From assembly GCA_044426235.1 (NCBI GenBank), contig JAWXUS010000022.1, forward strand, positions 1-23,509: a DNA stretch of 23,509 nucleotides. Reading direction: 5' to 3'. The notes below the pieces were generated by a model. That model saw nothing but the letters and a program-made list of their open reading frames with translations, made no database searches and had not been told where the DNA came from. The translations under genes were made by a program, and so were the position numbers. The stretch comes from JAGHEK01 sp044426235. GTDB taxonomy: Bacteria > Bacillota > Clostridia > Peptostreptococcales > Peptostreptococcaceae. The first letter of the stretch is position 1; the number at the start of each line of letters is the position of its first letter. Below are positions 1 to 7,528 of this stretch, one piece after another.

Positions 1-1464
1 TTCTAAAGTATATCCAATAATATTTATACTAGGTGGAATATATGGTTCTGGTTCTGGCTCTACCTCTGGTTCTACAACTTCTTCTTTTGGTGGCTCAACT
101 GGAGCAATATACTCTTCAACTTCATCATTTGATGCATCATAAACTTCTAATGAACCTTTACTTATTACCAAATTTACAATATCACCATCACTTAACTTAG
201 TTCCTTTAATTGGTGATTGGGAAGTTATAAAACCAACTTCCACATCATCACTATATTCTTCTCGAATATTTAAGGTTGCATCAATATCTAACTGATTAAT
301 AATTCTACTTGCATCTTCAAGAGAAATGTTGTATACATCAGGCATAACATCTCCACTTGAATTTATAAATTTGTTAGGAAGAAATAGACTAAAAAATGCA
401 AGTTGCGCAATAAGTATTATTCCTAGAATTACAGCTACAATTATTAATCTTTTATTCGCTTTCTTTTCTTGTTGTTTTTTACTTCTAGTTATTTTTTCTG
501 AATCATCTTGTTCATCTTGTGTGTCCATACTAACATTATCAAGAGTATTTTCATATGTTACTTTTTCAGTTTTTTTATAGTTATATAATTCTCCAGTTTT
601 CTTAGTTGCATAACTATCGTATTCTTTTATAAAGTCTAGATCTATGTTTTTTTCAATATATTCAATATCATCGATTAGTTCTTCAGCACTTTGATATCTA
701 TTTATTGGTGATTTTTCAGTTAATTTTTTGATTATAGTTCTAACACTTTGAGGTATTCTAGTTATTTCATCATCTCCAAACTCAACACTTTCATTTATAT
801 GTTGAAGGGCTATAGCCACTGGACTATCTCCTCTAAATGGAACTCTACCCGTTATCATTTCATATAAAACTATTCCTAAAGAATATAAATCTGCATTCTT
901 ACTCACAGACTTTCCTTTTGCTTGTTCTGGTGAAAAATAATGAACTGATCCAATTATATTGCCAACATTTGTCATAGTTGAATTTGAAACTGCTTTTGCA
1001 ATCCCAAAATCAGTTACTTTAACATTTCGCCCTTCATTCGATATAAGTATATTGTGAGGCTTTATATCTCTATGAATTATTCCTTTTCTATGTGCGTGAG
1101 ATAATGCTCTGGCAATTTGTTTTGTAATATCTAGCGCACTATATTCATCAAGTATTCCCTCTTGCCTTATTATATCTTTTAAATTCTTTCCTTCAACATA
1201 CTCCATAACGATATAGTGAACATCGTTATCTCGACCAACATCAAACACATTCACTATATTTGGATCAGACAAATTTGCAACAGATTCAGCTTCTCGTCTA
1301 AATTTCCCTAAAAATTCATCATCATCAATAAATTCTTGTCTTAAAACCTTAAGTGCTACTATTCTATTTAAAACTTTATCTCTAGCTTGGTAAACGTGTG
1401 CCATACCACCATCACCAACTTTTTTGATGATTTCGTATCTGTTTCCTACAATTTTTTCTCCCAA
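1..1464 (-). CDS. prkC: PASTA-domain Ser/Thr protein kinase PrkC/Stk (partial, C-terminus off the left edge)
   Basis: A membrane-anchored eukaryotic-type kinase that senses cell-wall fragments and phosphorylates growth and division proteins. The start is TTG at 1464, preceded by a perfect AGGAGG; no ATG fits the conserved N-terminus. The frame is open for 488 codons to the window edge. Visible motifs are the glycine loop (VGDGGMAHV, residues 16-24), the ATP lysine K39 in ALKVL, the helix-C glutamate E58, HRDIKPHN (131-138, catalytic D133), DFG (152-154) and the SPEQA segment of the activation region. A basic juxtamembrane stretch leads to one membrane helix at about 340-358. One PASTA domain follows (about 373-436). 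A Pro/Glu-rich stretch (about 449-474) then precedes INIIGYTLE, which looks like the first strand of a second PASTA domain. The gene lies 13 bp after stp, its cognate phosphatase. Kinase identity is certain; the total number of PASTA domains cannot be seen. Confidence 0.95.
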   Translation of the reverse strand, partial: MGEKIVGNRYEIIKKVGDGGMAHVYQARDKVLNRIVALKVLRQEFIDDDEFLGKFRREAESVANLSDPNIVNVFDVGRDNDVHYIVMEYVEGKNLKDIIRQEGILDEYSALDITKQIARALSHAHRKGIIHRDIKPHNILISNEGRNVKVTDFGIAKAVSNSTMTNVGNIIGSVHYFSPEQAKGKSVSKNADLYSLGIVLYEMITGRVPFRGDSPVAIALQHINESVEFGDDEITRIPQSVRTIIKKLTEKSPINRYQSAEELIDDIEYIEKNIDLDFIKEYDSYATKKTGELYNYKKTEKVTYENTLDNVSMDTQDEQDDSEKITRSKKQQEKKANKRLIIVAVILGIILIAQLAFFSLFLPNKFINSSGDVMPDVYNISLEDASRIINQLDIDATLNIREEYSDDVEVGFITSQSPIKGTKLSDGDIVNLVISKGSLEVYDASNDEVEEYIAPVEPPKEEVVEPEVEPEPEPYIPPSINIIGYTLE

Positions 1465-1470
1465 ACTAAT

Positions 1471-1480
1471 TTTCCTCCTA
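1471..1480 (-). promoter_or_regulatory. Ribosome binding site of prkC fused to the stp stop codon
   Basis: On the minus strand the stp stop codon TAG is the first part of TAGGAGG, the Shine-Dalgarno for the TTG start of prkC. Ribosomes ending stp therefore sit on the prkC initiation site, which suggests translational coupling of phosphatase and kinase. This site decides the TTG start. Confidence 0.75.
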
Positions 1481-2227
1481 ATTATTTTCTATGACTATAA
1501 CACTAACATTGTCCTTACCTTTAGAATTATTAGCAAAGTTAACTAAATCGTGTGCTAATATGTTTGTGCTACGATCTTTTTTTAGCATTCTAAGTATATC
1601 AATAACATCCACAAATCCAGTTAATCCATCACTACATAAAAGTACTTTATCTTTTCTATTTAATTTTTCTTTAAATATATCAACTATAACTAATGGATCC
1701 GTTCCCATAGCTCTAGTTATTTGATGCCTTCTTGGGTGATTTTTTGCCTCTTCTTCAGTTATTATCTCAGCTCTCATAAGCTCTTCAACAACTGAATGAT
1801 CCATAGTAATTTGAGATAATGTGTTACCTCTAAAAATATATGCTCGACTATCTCCAACATTTGCAATGCAAACTTCATCATTATAAACTACTGCTAAAAC
1901 TAAAGTAGTTCCCATTCCTTGAAGTTCCAAAAACTCTTTGGCTTTATTATAAATAATATTATTAACTTCAAAGTATGACTTTTTTATAATATCATCTATA
2001 TAGTCTATTTTAATATTGTCCCCATCAATTAAATTTTCCTTAACAAGTTTTATTATATTTGTAACTGCAAGCTCACTTGCTAATTCACCTTTATTATGTC
2101 CACCCATTCCGTCAGCCAGTGCAAATATTCCAATCGTATCATTATTTAAATAAATTATCTCACCTTTACAGTAGTCTTCATTATTTTTTCTAACATTTCC
2201 TATATCTGATAGACAGCTATAAATCAT
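1478..2227 (-). CDS. stp: PP2C-family Ser/Thr phosphatase (PrpC/Stp)
   Basis: A metal-dependent (Mn/Mg) cytosolic phosphatase that removes phosphate from PrkC and its substrates. At 249 residues it has the usual length for bacterial Stp. Motifs in order are D8-x-G-x-x-R with NED (16-18), ADGMGGH (metal D39), VGDSRAY (124-130), LCSDGLTGF (metal D200) and KDNVSVI (metal D239). The ATG start is preceded by GGGAGG, and this again overlaps the stop codon of the upstream rlmN, 11 bp away. It is followed directly by prkC, the standard partner pair. Nothing is missing and function is well supported. Confidence 0.96.
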   Translation of the reverse strand: MIYSCLSDIGNVRKNNEDYCKGEIIYLNNDTIGIFALADGMGGHNKGELASELAVTNIIKLVKENLIDGDNIKIDYIDDIIKKSYFEVNNIIYNKAKEFLELQGMGTTLVLAVVYNDEVCIANVGDSRAYIFRGNTLSQITMDHSVVEELMRAEIITEEEAKNHPRRHQITRAMGTDPLVIVDIFKEKLNRKDKVLLCSDGLTGFVDVIDILRMLKKDRSTNILAHDLVNFANNSKGKDNVSVIVIENN

Positions 2228-2238
2228 AAAATACCTCC

Positions 2239-3267
2239 CTAACTTTTATGCCTTTTTCTTAGTTGGCCACAAGCACCACCAATATCAGAACCCATTGAAA
2301 TTCTAACAGTGGTTGGAATATTATTTTTTTCAAGAATTTCTTTGAATTTATAAATATGTGCTTTATCTGGTCTTTCATAATCTTTTTCTTCAACGTTATT
2401 AATTGGAATTAAATTAACGTGACAAAGCATACCTTTTAATAATTTTATTATTTCTCTAGCCTCATCTGGACTATCATTCACACCTTTAATTAATGAATAT
2501 TCAATAGTCACACGTCTATTAGTCTTTTTAATATAGTATTTACAAGCACTAATTATATCAGATATTGAATAAGCCTTTGCAACAGGCATTATTTCAACTC
2601 TTTTTTCATCATACGGAGAATGTAGTGATAATGCTAGATTAATTGGTATTTCAAGTTCTGCAAGCTCTCTCATTTTTGGTGCAATACCACACGTTGATAA
2701 TGTTATGTGGCGATAACCAATGTTAAGCCCATTTTTATCATTAACTATTTCTAAAAACTTTTTAGTATTTTCAAAATTATCAAGAGGTTCTCCACTTCCC
2801 ATCAAAACTAGGTTTGATACTCTCTTTTTAGTATCTTCTTGTATTTTAAGTATTTGATCAATTATCTCCCAAGGCTCTAAATGTCTAATTAATCCCTCAA
2901 GAGTTGATGCACAGAAAGTACAACCCATTCTACAACCAACTTGATTCGAAATACAAACAGTAATCCTATCTTCATATTCCATAACTACAGTTTCAATTAT
3001 ATTCTCATCCGGTAATTCAAATAGATACTTTTTACTTTTATCGACTTTTGAAGAAAGTACAAGTTCAGTTTTTATATTTCCAATTTCACTAACTTCTCTT
3101 AATTTTTCTCTTAAATTCTTTGGAATATTATTCATATCATCAAAAGTTTTTGCACCTTTATATATCCAAGAATAAATTTGACTACCTCTAAAGGCCGGTT
3201 CTTTTATTTCTTTCATAAAACTTTTTAAATCATTTTCTGTCATATTCTTTAATACTACTTTTGTCAT
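2239..3267 (-). CDS. rlmN: Dual-specificity 23S rRNA A2503 / tRNA A37 C2-methyltransferase RlmN (radical SAM)
   Basis: A radical-SAM enzyme that methylates C2 of A2503 in 23S rRNA and of A37 in some tRNAs. The CxxxCxxC cluster motif is clear (C112, C116, C119 in the sequence CRMGCTFC). GSGEPLDN, the family's SAM-binding glycine motif, follows, and the C-terminal methyl-carrying cysteine is in GGACGQLR (about C333). I chose ATG 3267 (342 residues) because the purine-rich AGAAG lies 6-8 bases upstream of it. A GTG at 3276 adds three residues but has almost no spacing to that site. It lies 25 bp downstream of rsmB, another rRNA methyltransferase, and just upstream of stp, as in other Bacillota. 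No unusual features. Confidence 0.95.
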   Translation of the reverse strand: MTKVVLKNMTENDLKSFMKEIKEPAFRGSQIYSWIYKGAKTFDDMNNIPKNLREKLREVSEIGNIKTELVLSSKVDKSKKYLFELPDENIIETVVMEYEDRITVCISNQVGCRMGCTFCASTLEGLIRHLEPWEIIDQILKIQEDTKKRVSNLVLMGSGEPLDNFENTKKFLEIVNDKNGLNIGYRHITLSTCGIAPKMRELAELEIPINLALSLHSPYDEKRVEIMPVAKAYSISDIISACKYYIKKTNRRVTIEYSLIKGVNDSPDEAREIIKLLKGMLCHVNLIPINNVEEKDYERPDKAHIYKFKEILEKNNIPTTVRISMGSDIGGACGQLRKRHKS

Positions 3268-3292
3268 AATTATCACTTCTTTCTTTATTAGT

Positions 3293-4615
3293 TTAGCTAA
3301 TTTTAGTTAATTTAGCTATGAAGAATCCATCCATTCCGTGGATATTTGGATAAATCTTTAAATACCCATTTTCTTGATTATCTAAATCAACACTAACTTC
3401 ATCTATTGGAACTAATTTAAAATTATCATTCTCTTTTAAAAATTCTTCTATTACTAAAATATTTTCTTTATCAATTATTGTACAAGTACTATAAACTAAA
3501 TCTCCACCAACTTTAACATATTTTGATGCATTTTGTAATATTTCTTTTTGAATTTTAGGCAGTTCATTTAAATCTGCTTTTTTCTTATATTTAATTTCAG
3601 GCTTTCTCTTAATTATCCCAAGACCTGAACACGGAACATCTGCAAGAACATAATCAAATTTATCAACTAAAGTTTCATCAACAATTAAAGCATCTCCAAG
3701 TTCCACACTAACATTAGTTAATGCAAGTCTATCTATTGAATTATTTATTAATTTTAATTTATGTTCAAAAATATCTTTTGCATAAACTTCTCCAGTATTA
3801 TTCATTAATGTTGCCATATGTGTAGTTTTTCCACCCGGTGCACTACAAATATCTAATACTTTACTATTTTCTTTTGGATTTAAAACTTTAGATACAAGCA
3901 TTGAACTAATATCTTGTACTGTGAATAATCCATCTTTAAAATACTCATTATTTTCTATATCTCTTAAATTTTCAACTCTTACTGCCTCATCAATTCCACG
4001 AACCTCAAAACATTTAATATCTACACTGTTTAACTTTTCGATTAACTCTTTTTTAGTAGTTTTTAGAGTATTAACTCTAACATACATCTTTGGTCTTTCT
4101 TCATTTTCTTCAAGTAAATCTTTAGTGAATTCAACTCCAAAATCACTCATAAAACTTTTTATCATCCAAGGACTATAAGAATACTTTGTTGAGTAGTACA
4201 TATTTTCATTTTCTGCACTAACTTCTAGTAAATCTTTATTTCTAGATATATTTCTAAGAATTGCATTAACAAATCCTTGACTTCTATTATCATATTTTTT
4301 AACTAAATTAACAGTTTCATTAACTGATGCATAATCTGATATACTATCTAAAAATGCTATTTGATAAATTCCAATTCTAAGTAAAGTTTTTACTGTCGTT
4401 GATAATTTATTTAATTTTATTTTTGATAGCTTGTCTATAATATAATCTAAATAAAGTTTCTTCTCAACTACTCCATAAATTATTTCAGTCGCAAGTCCCT
4501 TTTCTTTATTATCAACTTTTAATCCTTTAAAATGCTTATTTATTGCTATGTTTGAATAATTATTATTATCCTCAATGTCTACTAAAACTTTAAATGCTAT
4601 TTCTCTTGATTTCAT
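3293..4615 (-). CDS. rsmB: 16S rRNA (cytosine-967 C5) methyltransferase RsmB
   Basis: Methylates C5 of C967 in 16S rRNA using S-adenosylmethionine. Residues 1-130 form a NusB-like RNA-binding domain (for example ASVNETVNLV at 96-105). The Rossmann methyltransferase domain has the SAM motif DICSAPGGKTT (255-265), the PCSGLG motif with C329, and YSTCTI with C378, giving the two cysteines expected of this family. At 440 residues it is of normal length. The ATG at 4615 has AGGAGA upstream. A hairpin (4639-4657) separates it from the preceding yugP gene, so its expression may depend on read-through. Confidence 0.95.
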   Translation of the reverse strand: MKSREIAFKVLVDIEDNNNYSNIAINKHFKGLKVDNKEKGLATEIIYGVVEKKLYLDYIIDKLSKIKLNKLSTTVKTLLRIGIYQIAFLDSISDYASVNETVNLVKKYDNRSQGFVNAILRNISRNKDLLEVSAENENMYYSTKYSYSPWMIKSFMSDFGVEFTKDLLEENEERPKMYVRVNTLKTTKKELIEKLNSVDIKCFEVRGIDEAVRVENLRDIENNEYFKDGLFTVQDISSMLVSKVLNPKENSKVLDICSAPGGKTTHMATLMNNTGEVYAKDIFEHKLKLINNSIDRLALTNVSVELGDALIVDETLVDKFDYVLADVPCSGLGIIKRKPEIKYKKKADLNELPKIQKEILQNASKYVKVGGDLVYSTCTIIDKENILVIEEFLKENDNFKLVPIDEVSVDLDNQENGYLKIYPNIHGMDGFFIAKLTKIS

Positions 4616-4634
4616 AATTTTCTCCTATACACAC

Positions 4635-4664
4635 AAAATGCCCTAGAAACTAGGGCACTTTTTT
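4635..4664. terminator. Hairpin between yugP and rsmB, U-tract best placed for the plus strand
   Basis: A perfect 8-bp stem (TGCCCTAG / CTAGGGCA, arms 4639-4646 and 4650-4657) with an AAA loop. On the plus strand it is followed by C and a T-rich run (TTTTTTATTTTTT). On the minus strand, the direction of the genes, the tail is only ATTTTGTGTG. It could terminate antisense transcription well and sense transcription only partly. Structure is seen; activity is inferred. Confidence 0.65.
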
Positions 4665-4669
4665 ATTTT

Positions 4670-5353
4670 TTAATCTCTATCATTTGCAATACTAAGTAAT
4701 CTTATTAACTGAAGTACTGAAGTTAATGCCGCCGCAACGTAAGTTAGAGCTGCTGCCGTTAATACTTTTCTACTTTGCCCAACTTCATTATTCTCAATAA
4801 TACCCATATCACTCATTTGAATAATTGCCCTATGTGATGCATTAAATTCAACTGGTAAAGTTATTATTTGGAATAATACAGATGCTGTAAATAAAAGTAT
4901 TCCAATTTCTAAAAATGGCCCTGTCATAACGAATCCAATAGCTATTAAAAGCCAAGATATGTTAGATGAAAAATTAACCACTGGAACTAATGCACTTCTA
5001 AAAGTTAAGAAAGCATATTTATGTTCATATTGAATTGCGTGACCACATTCGTGAGCTGCAACTGCAATCGAAGTTATTGAAGTACCATAATATACTTCTT
5101 GTGAAAGTCTTACAACGTTTGACCTTGGATCAAAATGATCACTTAATTTTCCTCTTACCATTTCAATTCTTACTTTTTGCAGTCCATTTCTATCAAGAAT
5201 CATTCTTGCAACTTGTTCTCCAGTAAAACCTTTTTTAGATTTCACTTTAAAATATTTATTAGTCGTATTACCAACCATAAACTGCGCATATGCACTAAAT
5301 AAAATAGCAGGTATTAATATAATCATTGTACTATCATAAAATGGATAAAACAT
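4670..5353 (-). CDS. YugP-type membrane zinc metallopeptidase (Zn_peptidase_2)
   Basis: A predicted membrane-embedded zinc protease of the YugP family, whose substrate is not generally known. It is 227 residues, the usual length. An N-terminal membrane segment (about 10-27) is followed by a soluble loop, then the zinc motif HECGH at 101-105. Further hydrophobic segments lie at about 115-160 and 195-218. EFNASHRAI downstream could supply a further metal ligand, as seen in relatives. The ATG at 5353 has AAGGAG upstream and lies 15 bp after the DUF116 gene. This family is not part of the core gmk-prkC cluster in Bacillus, so it looks like an addition found in clostridial relatives. Confidence 0.9.
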   Translation of the reverse strand: MFYPFYDSTMIILIPAILFSAYAQFMVGNTTNKYFKVKSKKGFTGEQVARMILDRNGLQKVRIEMVRGKLSDHFDPRSNVVRLSQEVYYGTSITSIAVAAHECGHAIQYEHKYAFLTFRSALVPVVNFSSNISWLLIAIGFVMTGPFLEIGILLFTASVLFQIITLPVEFNASHRAIIQMSDMGIIENNEVGQSRKVLTAAALTYVAAALTSVLQLIRLLSIANDRD

Positions 5354-5368
5354 AAAATTCTCCTTATT

Positions 5369-6079
5369 CTAATTTCCCCTTAAAAAATCTATTGCAAAAT
5401 TAATTTCATCTATTTCAATTGATGTATCAACACACGGACCATTAGGTCTTTTATTTAAAACTCCAAGTACCGGAATGTGTTTTATATCTATTATACCACT
5501 AGTTAAATCTCTTTCGCAAGCTACAGCAATAACAGCTTTAGGATTTTTTTCAATAATCTTTTTTCTTGCAAGAGTTCCACCAGTTGCAATAAATACTTCT
5601 ACTTTATCGTTTAGTTTTACTAAATCTGAAACATCACACATTCCACAACCTTTACAAACTTTAATATCTGTAGTTATTTTTAACTTACAAATACTTTTTT
5701 GAATGCAATGAGGTATTAAAACTAGTATATCTTTATCATCTAAATTGTATTTATTTGAATAAATATATGTGTTATTTAATTTTATATATATTTTTCTTAT
5801 TTCATCTTTCGGTATTTTAATAAAGCTTGATAAAATATTTATAATACCGAAAAATATAGTAATTATCTTAAAATTCATCTTCATAATGCTTATATTTACT
5901 TTTTTATCATCTAGTATACTTTTAGTAGTAATTAAGCTAAATAATATTAAAAATAAAATAAGTATTGAAATTGAATTAAATATAATTCCAAATAAATTTA
6001 ACATACTAGATATAAATAGATTAAATACTATTAAATTTGCAATTATTAAAAGTACTAATAACAGTACTATTTTTACCAT
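5369..6079 (-). CDS. DUF116 family membrane protein with a cysteine-rich cytosolic domain
   Basis: Function unknown. The first 90 residues hold about three hydrophobic helices (roughly 3-24, 30-50 and 70-87). The rest is the conserved DUF116 domain. Its cysteines lie in PHCIQKSIC, VCKGCGMC, VACERDL and GPCVDT, an arrangement that could bind a metal or iron-sulfur cluster, though that is inference. Its start overlaps the fmt stop by one base (TAATG) and no Shine-Dalgarno is visible, so translation probably depends on termination of fmt. The co-location with def, fmt and priA hints at a link to translation start or N-terminal processing but does not prove one. At 236 residues it looks complete. 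Confidence 0.85.
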   Translation of the reverse strand: MVKIVLLLVLLIIANLIVFNLFISSMLNLFGIIFNSISILILFLILFSLITTKSILDDKKVNISIMKMNFKIITIFFGIINILSSFIKIPKDEIRKIYIKLNNTYIYSNKYNLDDKDILVLIPHCIQKSICKLKITTDIKVCKGCGMCDVSDLVKLNDKVEVFIATGGTLARKKIIEKNPKAVIAVACERDLTSGIIDIKHIPVLGVLNKRPNGPCVDTSIEIDEINFAIDFLRGN

Positions 6080-7008
6080 TACTTAAGTACTATATCTTCG
6101 TCTATCTTATTTCCCTTTATAAAATCAGATACCTTCACCCTTTTTTTACCTGGAAGTTGAATTTCTTCAATTAAAACAACTTTTTCTTTAGTTGAAACTT
6201 TTATTCCATCGTTAGAAACTTCTATAATTGAACCTTCTTCTTTTTGACTTTGTTCATCTAAAACTTTAGTTTTCCAAACTTTCATAACTAAATCTCCATA
6301 ATTAGTGTAAGCACTTGGCCAAGGATTAACCCCTCTTACTAAGTTATGAATTTCAGTTGCAGTTTTTGTCCAATTAATTTCACCAAGTGACTTTTTCATA
6401 ATTGGAGCATAAGTATGTTCGCTATGATTTTGAACAGTTCTTGGCGCTTTATTTTCTTTTATTAAATTAAAAGTTTCAACAAGAAGTTCTGAACCTTCTT
6501 CTTTCATTTTATCGTGAAGTTCTCCTGCATTAATTTCATTATCTAAAGCAAATTCTTTAGTTAAAATTATATCTCCAGTATCAAGACCCTCGTCCATATA
6601 CATAGTAGTTACACCAGTTTTTTCTTCTCCATTTATTAACACCCAATTTATTGGAGCTGCACCTCTATACTTTGGTAAAAGAGAAACATGAACATTTATA
6701 CAACCAAGCTTTGGTATATCAAGAATTTCTTTTGGAAGTATTTGACCAAATGCAACAACAACTATTATATCAGGATTTATCCCTTTTAATTTTTCAATAA
6801 ATTCAGAATCTCTAGCTTTTATTGGTTGATAAACTTCTAAATTATTTTCAAGTGCTAATTCTTTAACTGGAGGCATTCCAAGTTTTTTACCTCTATTTTG
6901 AGGTTTATCAGGTTGAGTTACAACCCCTACTATATCAAATTTTTTATCTATTAATTTTTGTAAACAACCAGTTGCAATCTCTGGTGTTCCCATAAAAAGT
7001 ACTTTCAT
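6079..7008 (-). CDS. fmt: Methionyl-tRNA formyltransferase
   Basis: Formylates the amino group of methionyl-initiator tRNA using 10-formyltetrahydrofolate. The N-terminal catalytic domain begins MKVLFMGTPE. It holds the SLLPKYRG signature and the catalytic triad at N105, H107 (in INVHVSLL) and D143 (in MDEGLDTGDI). The C-terminal tRNA-binding domain covers roughly residues 205-309. At 309 residues it is of normal length. ATG 7008 has AAAGGAG upstream. It follows def by 24 bp: Fmt adds the formyl group that Def later removes, so the pair is transcribed together. Confidence 0.96.
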   Translation of the reverse strand: MKVLFMGTPEIATGCLQKLIDKKFDIVGVVTQPDKPQNRGKKLGMPPVKELALENNLEVYQPIKARDSEFIEKLKGINPDIIVVVAFGQILPKEILDIPKLGCINVHVSLLPKYRGAAPINWVLINGEEKTGVTTMYMDEGLDTGDIILTKEFALDNEINAGELHDKMKEEGSELLVETFNLIKENKAPRTVQNHSEHTYAPIMKKSLGEINWTKTATEIHNLVRGVNPWPSAYTNYGDLVMKVWKTKVLDEQSQKEEGSIIEVSNDGIKVSTKEKVVLIEEIQLPGKKRVKVSDFIKGNKIDEDIVLK

Positions 7009-7032
7009 ATTTACTCCTTTATAAAGTGAATT

Positions 7033-7491
7033 TTATAAACTCTCTAAAGTTCCTTCTTCAACAACATCAACGTATAATATACCCTCTAAATGATCTATTT
7101 CGTGACAAAATGCTCTTGCTAAAAGATCTTCTCCTGTAATTTCAAAAGCTCTACCTTCTCTATTTGTAGCTCTTACAGTTACTCTTTTTGGTCTTTTTAC
7201 TATTCCGCTTTTTCCAATAACACTAAGACATCCTTCATCTCCTACTTGCTCTCCTTCAACCTTTATTATCTCAGGATTTATAAGTTCTAAAAGTCCATCT
7301 CCTGCATCTATTACAACTACTCTCTTTAGTATTCCAACTTGAGGTGCTGCAAGTCCTACTCCGTCACTTTCATACATAGTGTCCGCCATATCATCTAAAA
7401 GTTCTATTAATTTATTATCAATCTTTTCTACTTTCTTAGCTTTTTTTCTAAGAACATTATCTCCAATTTGAACTATTTGTCTAAGTGCCAT
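7033..7491 (-). CDS. def: Peptide deformylase
   Basis: A metal-dependent hydrolase that removes the N-formyl group from new proteins. All three family motifs are present: GVGLAAPQVG (44-53), EGCLS with metal ligand C88, and HEIDH with ligands H130 and H134 and catalytic E131. At 152 residues without the insertion typical of the longer type 2 Gram-positive deformylases, it resembles the short type 1 form. The start ATG is preceded by AGGAGG. It sits between priA (37 bp) and fmt (24 bp) in one operon. Confidence 0.96.
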   Translation of the reverse strand: MALRQIVQIGDNVLRKKAKKVEKIDNKLIELLDDMADTMYESDGVGLAAPQVGILKRVVVIDAGDGLLELINPEIIKVEGEQVGDEGCLSVIGKSGIVKRPKRVTVRATNREGRAFEITGEDLLARAFCHEIDHLEGILYVDVVEEGTLESL

Positions 7492-7528
7492 AAAAATTCC
7501 TCCTAAATTATATAAGTTTAATTATTTT

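Noticed and set aside
326..580. Plus-strand open frame of 84 codons
   Set aside because: It is antisense to the juxtamembrane and membrane helix region of prkC and has no ribosome site; a composition shadow.
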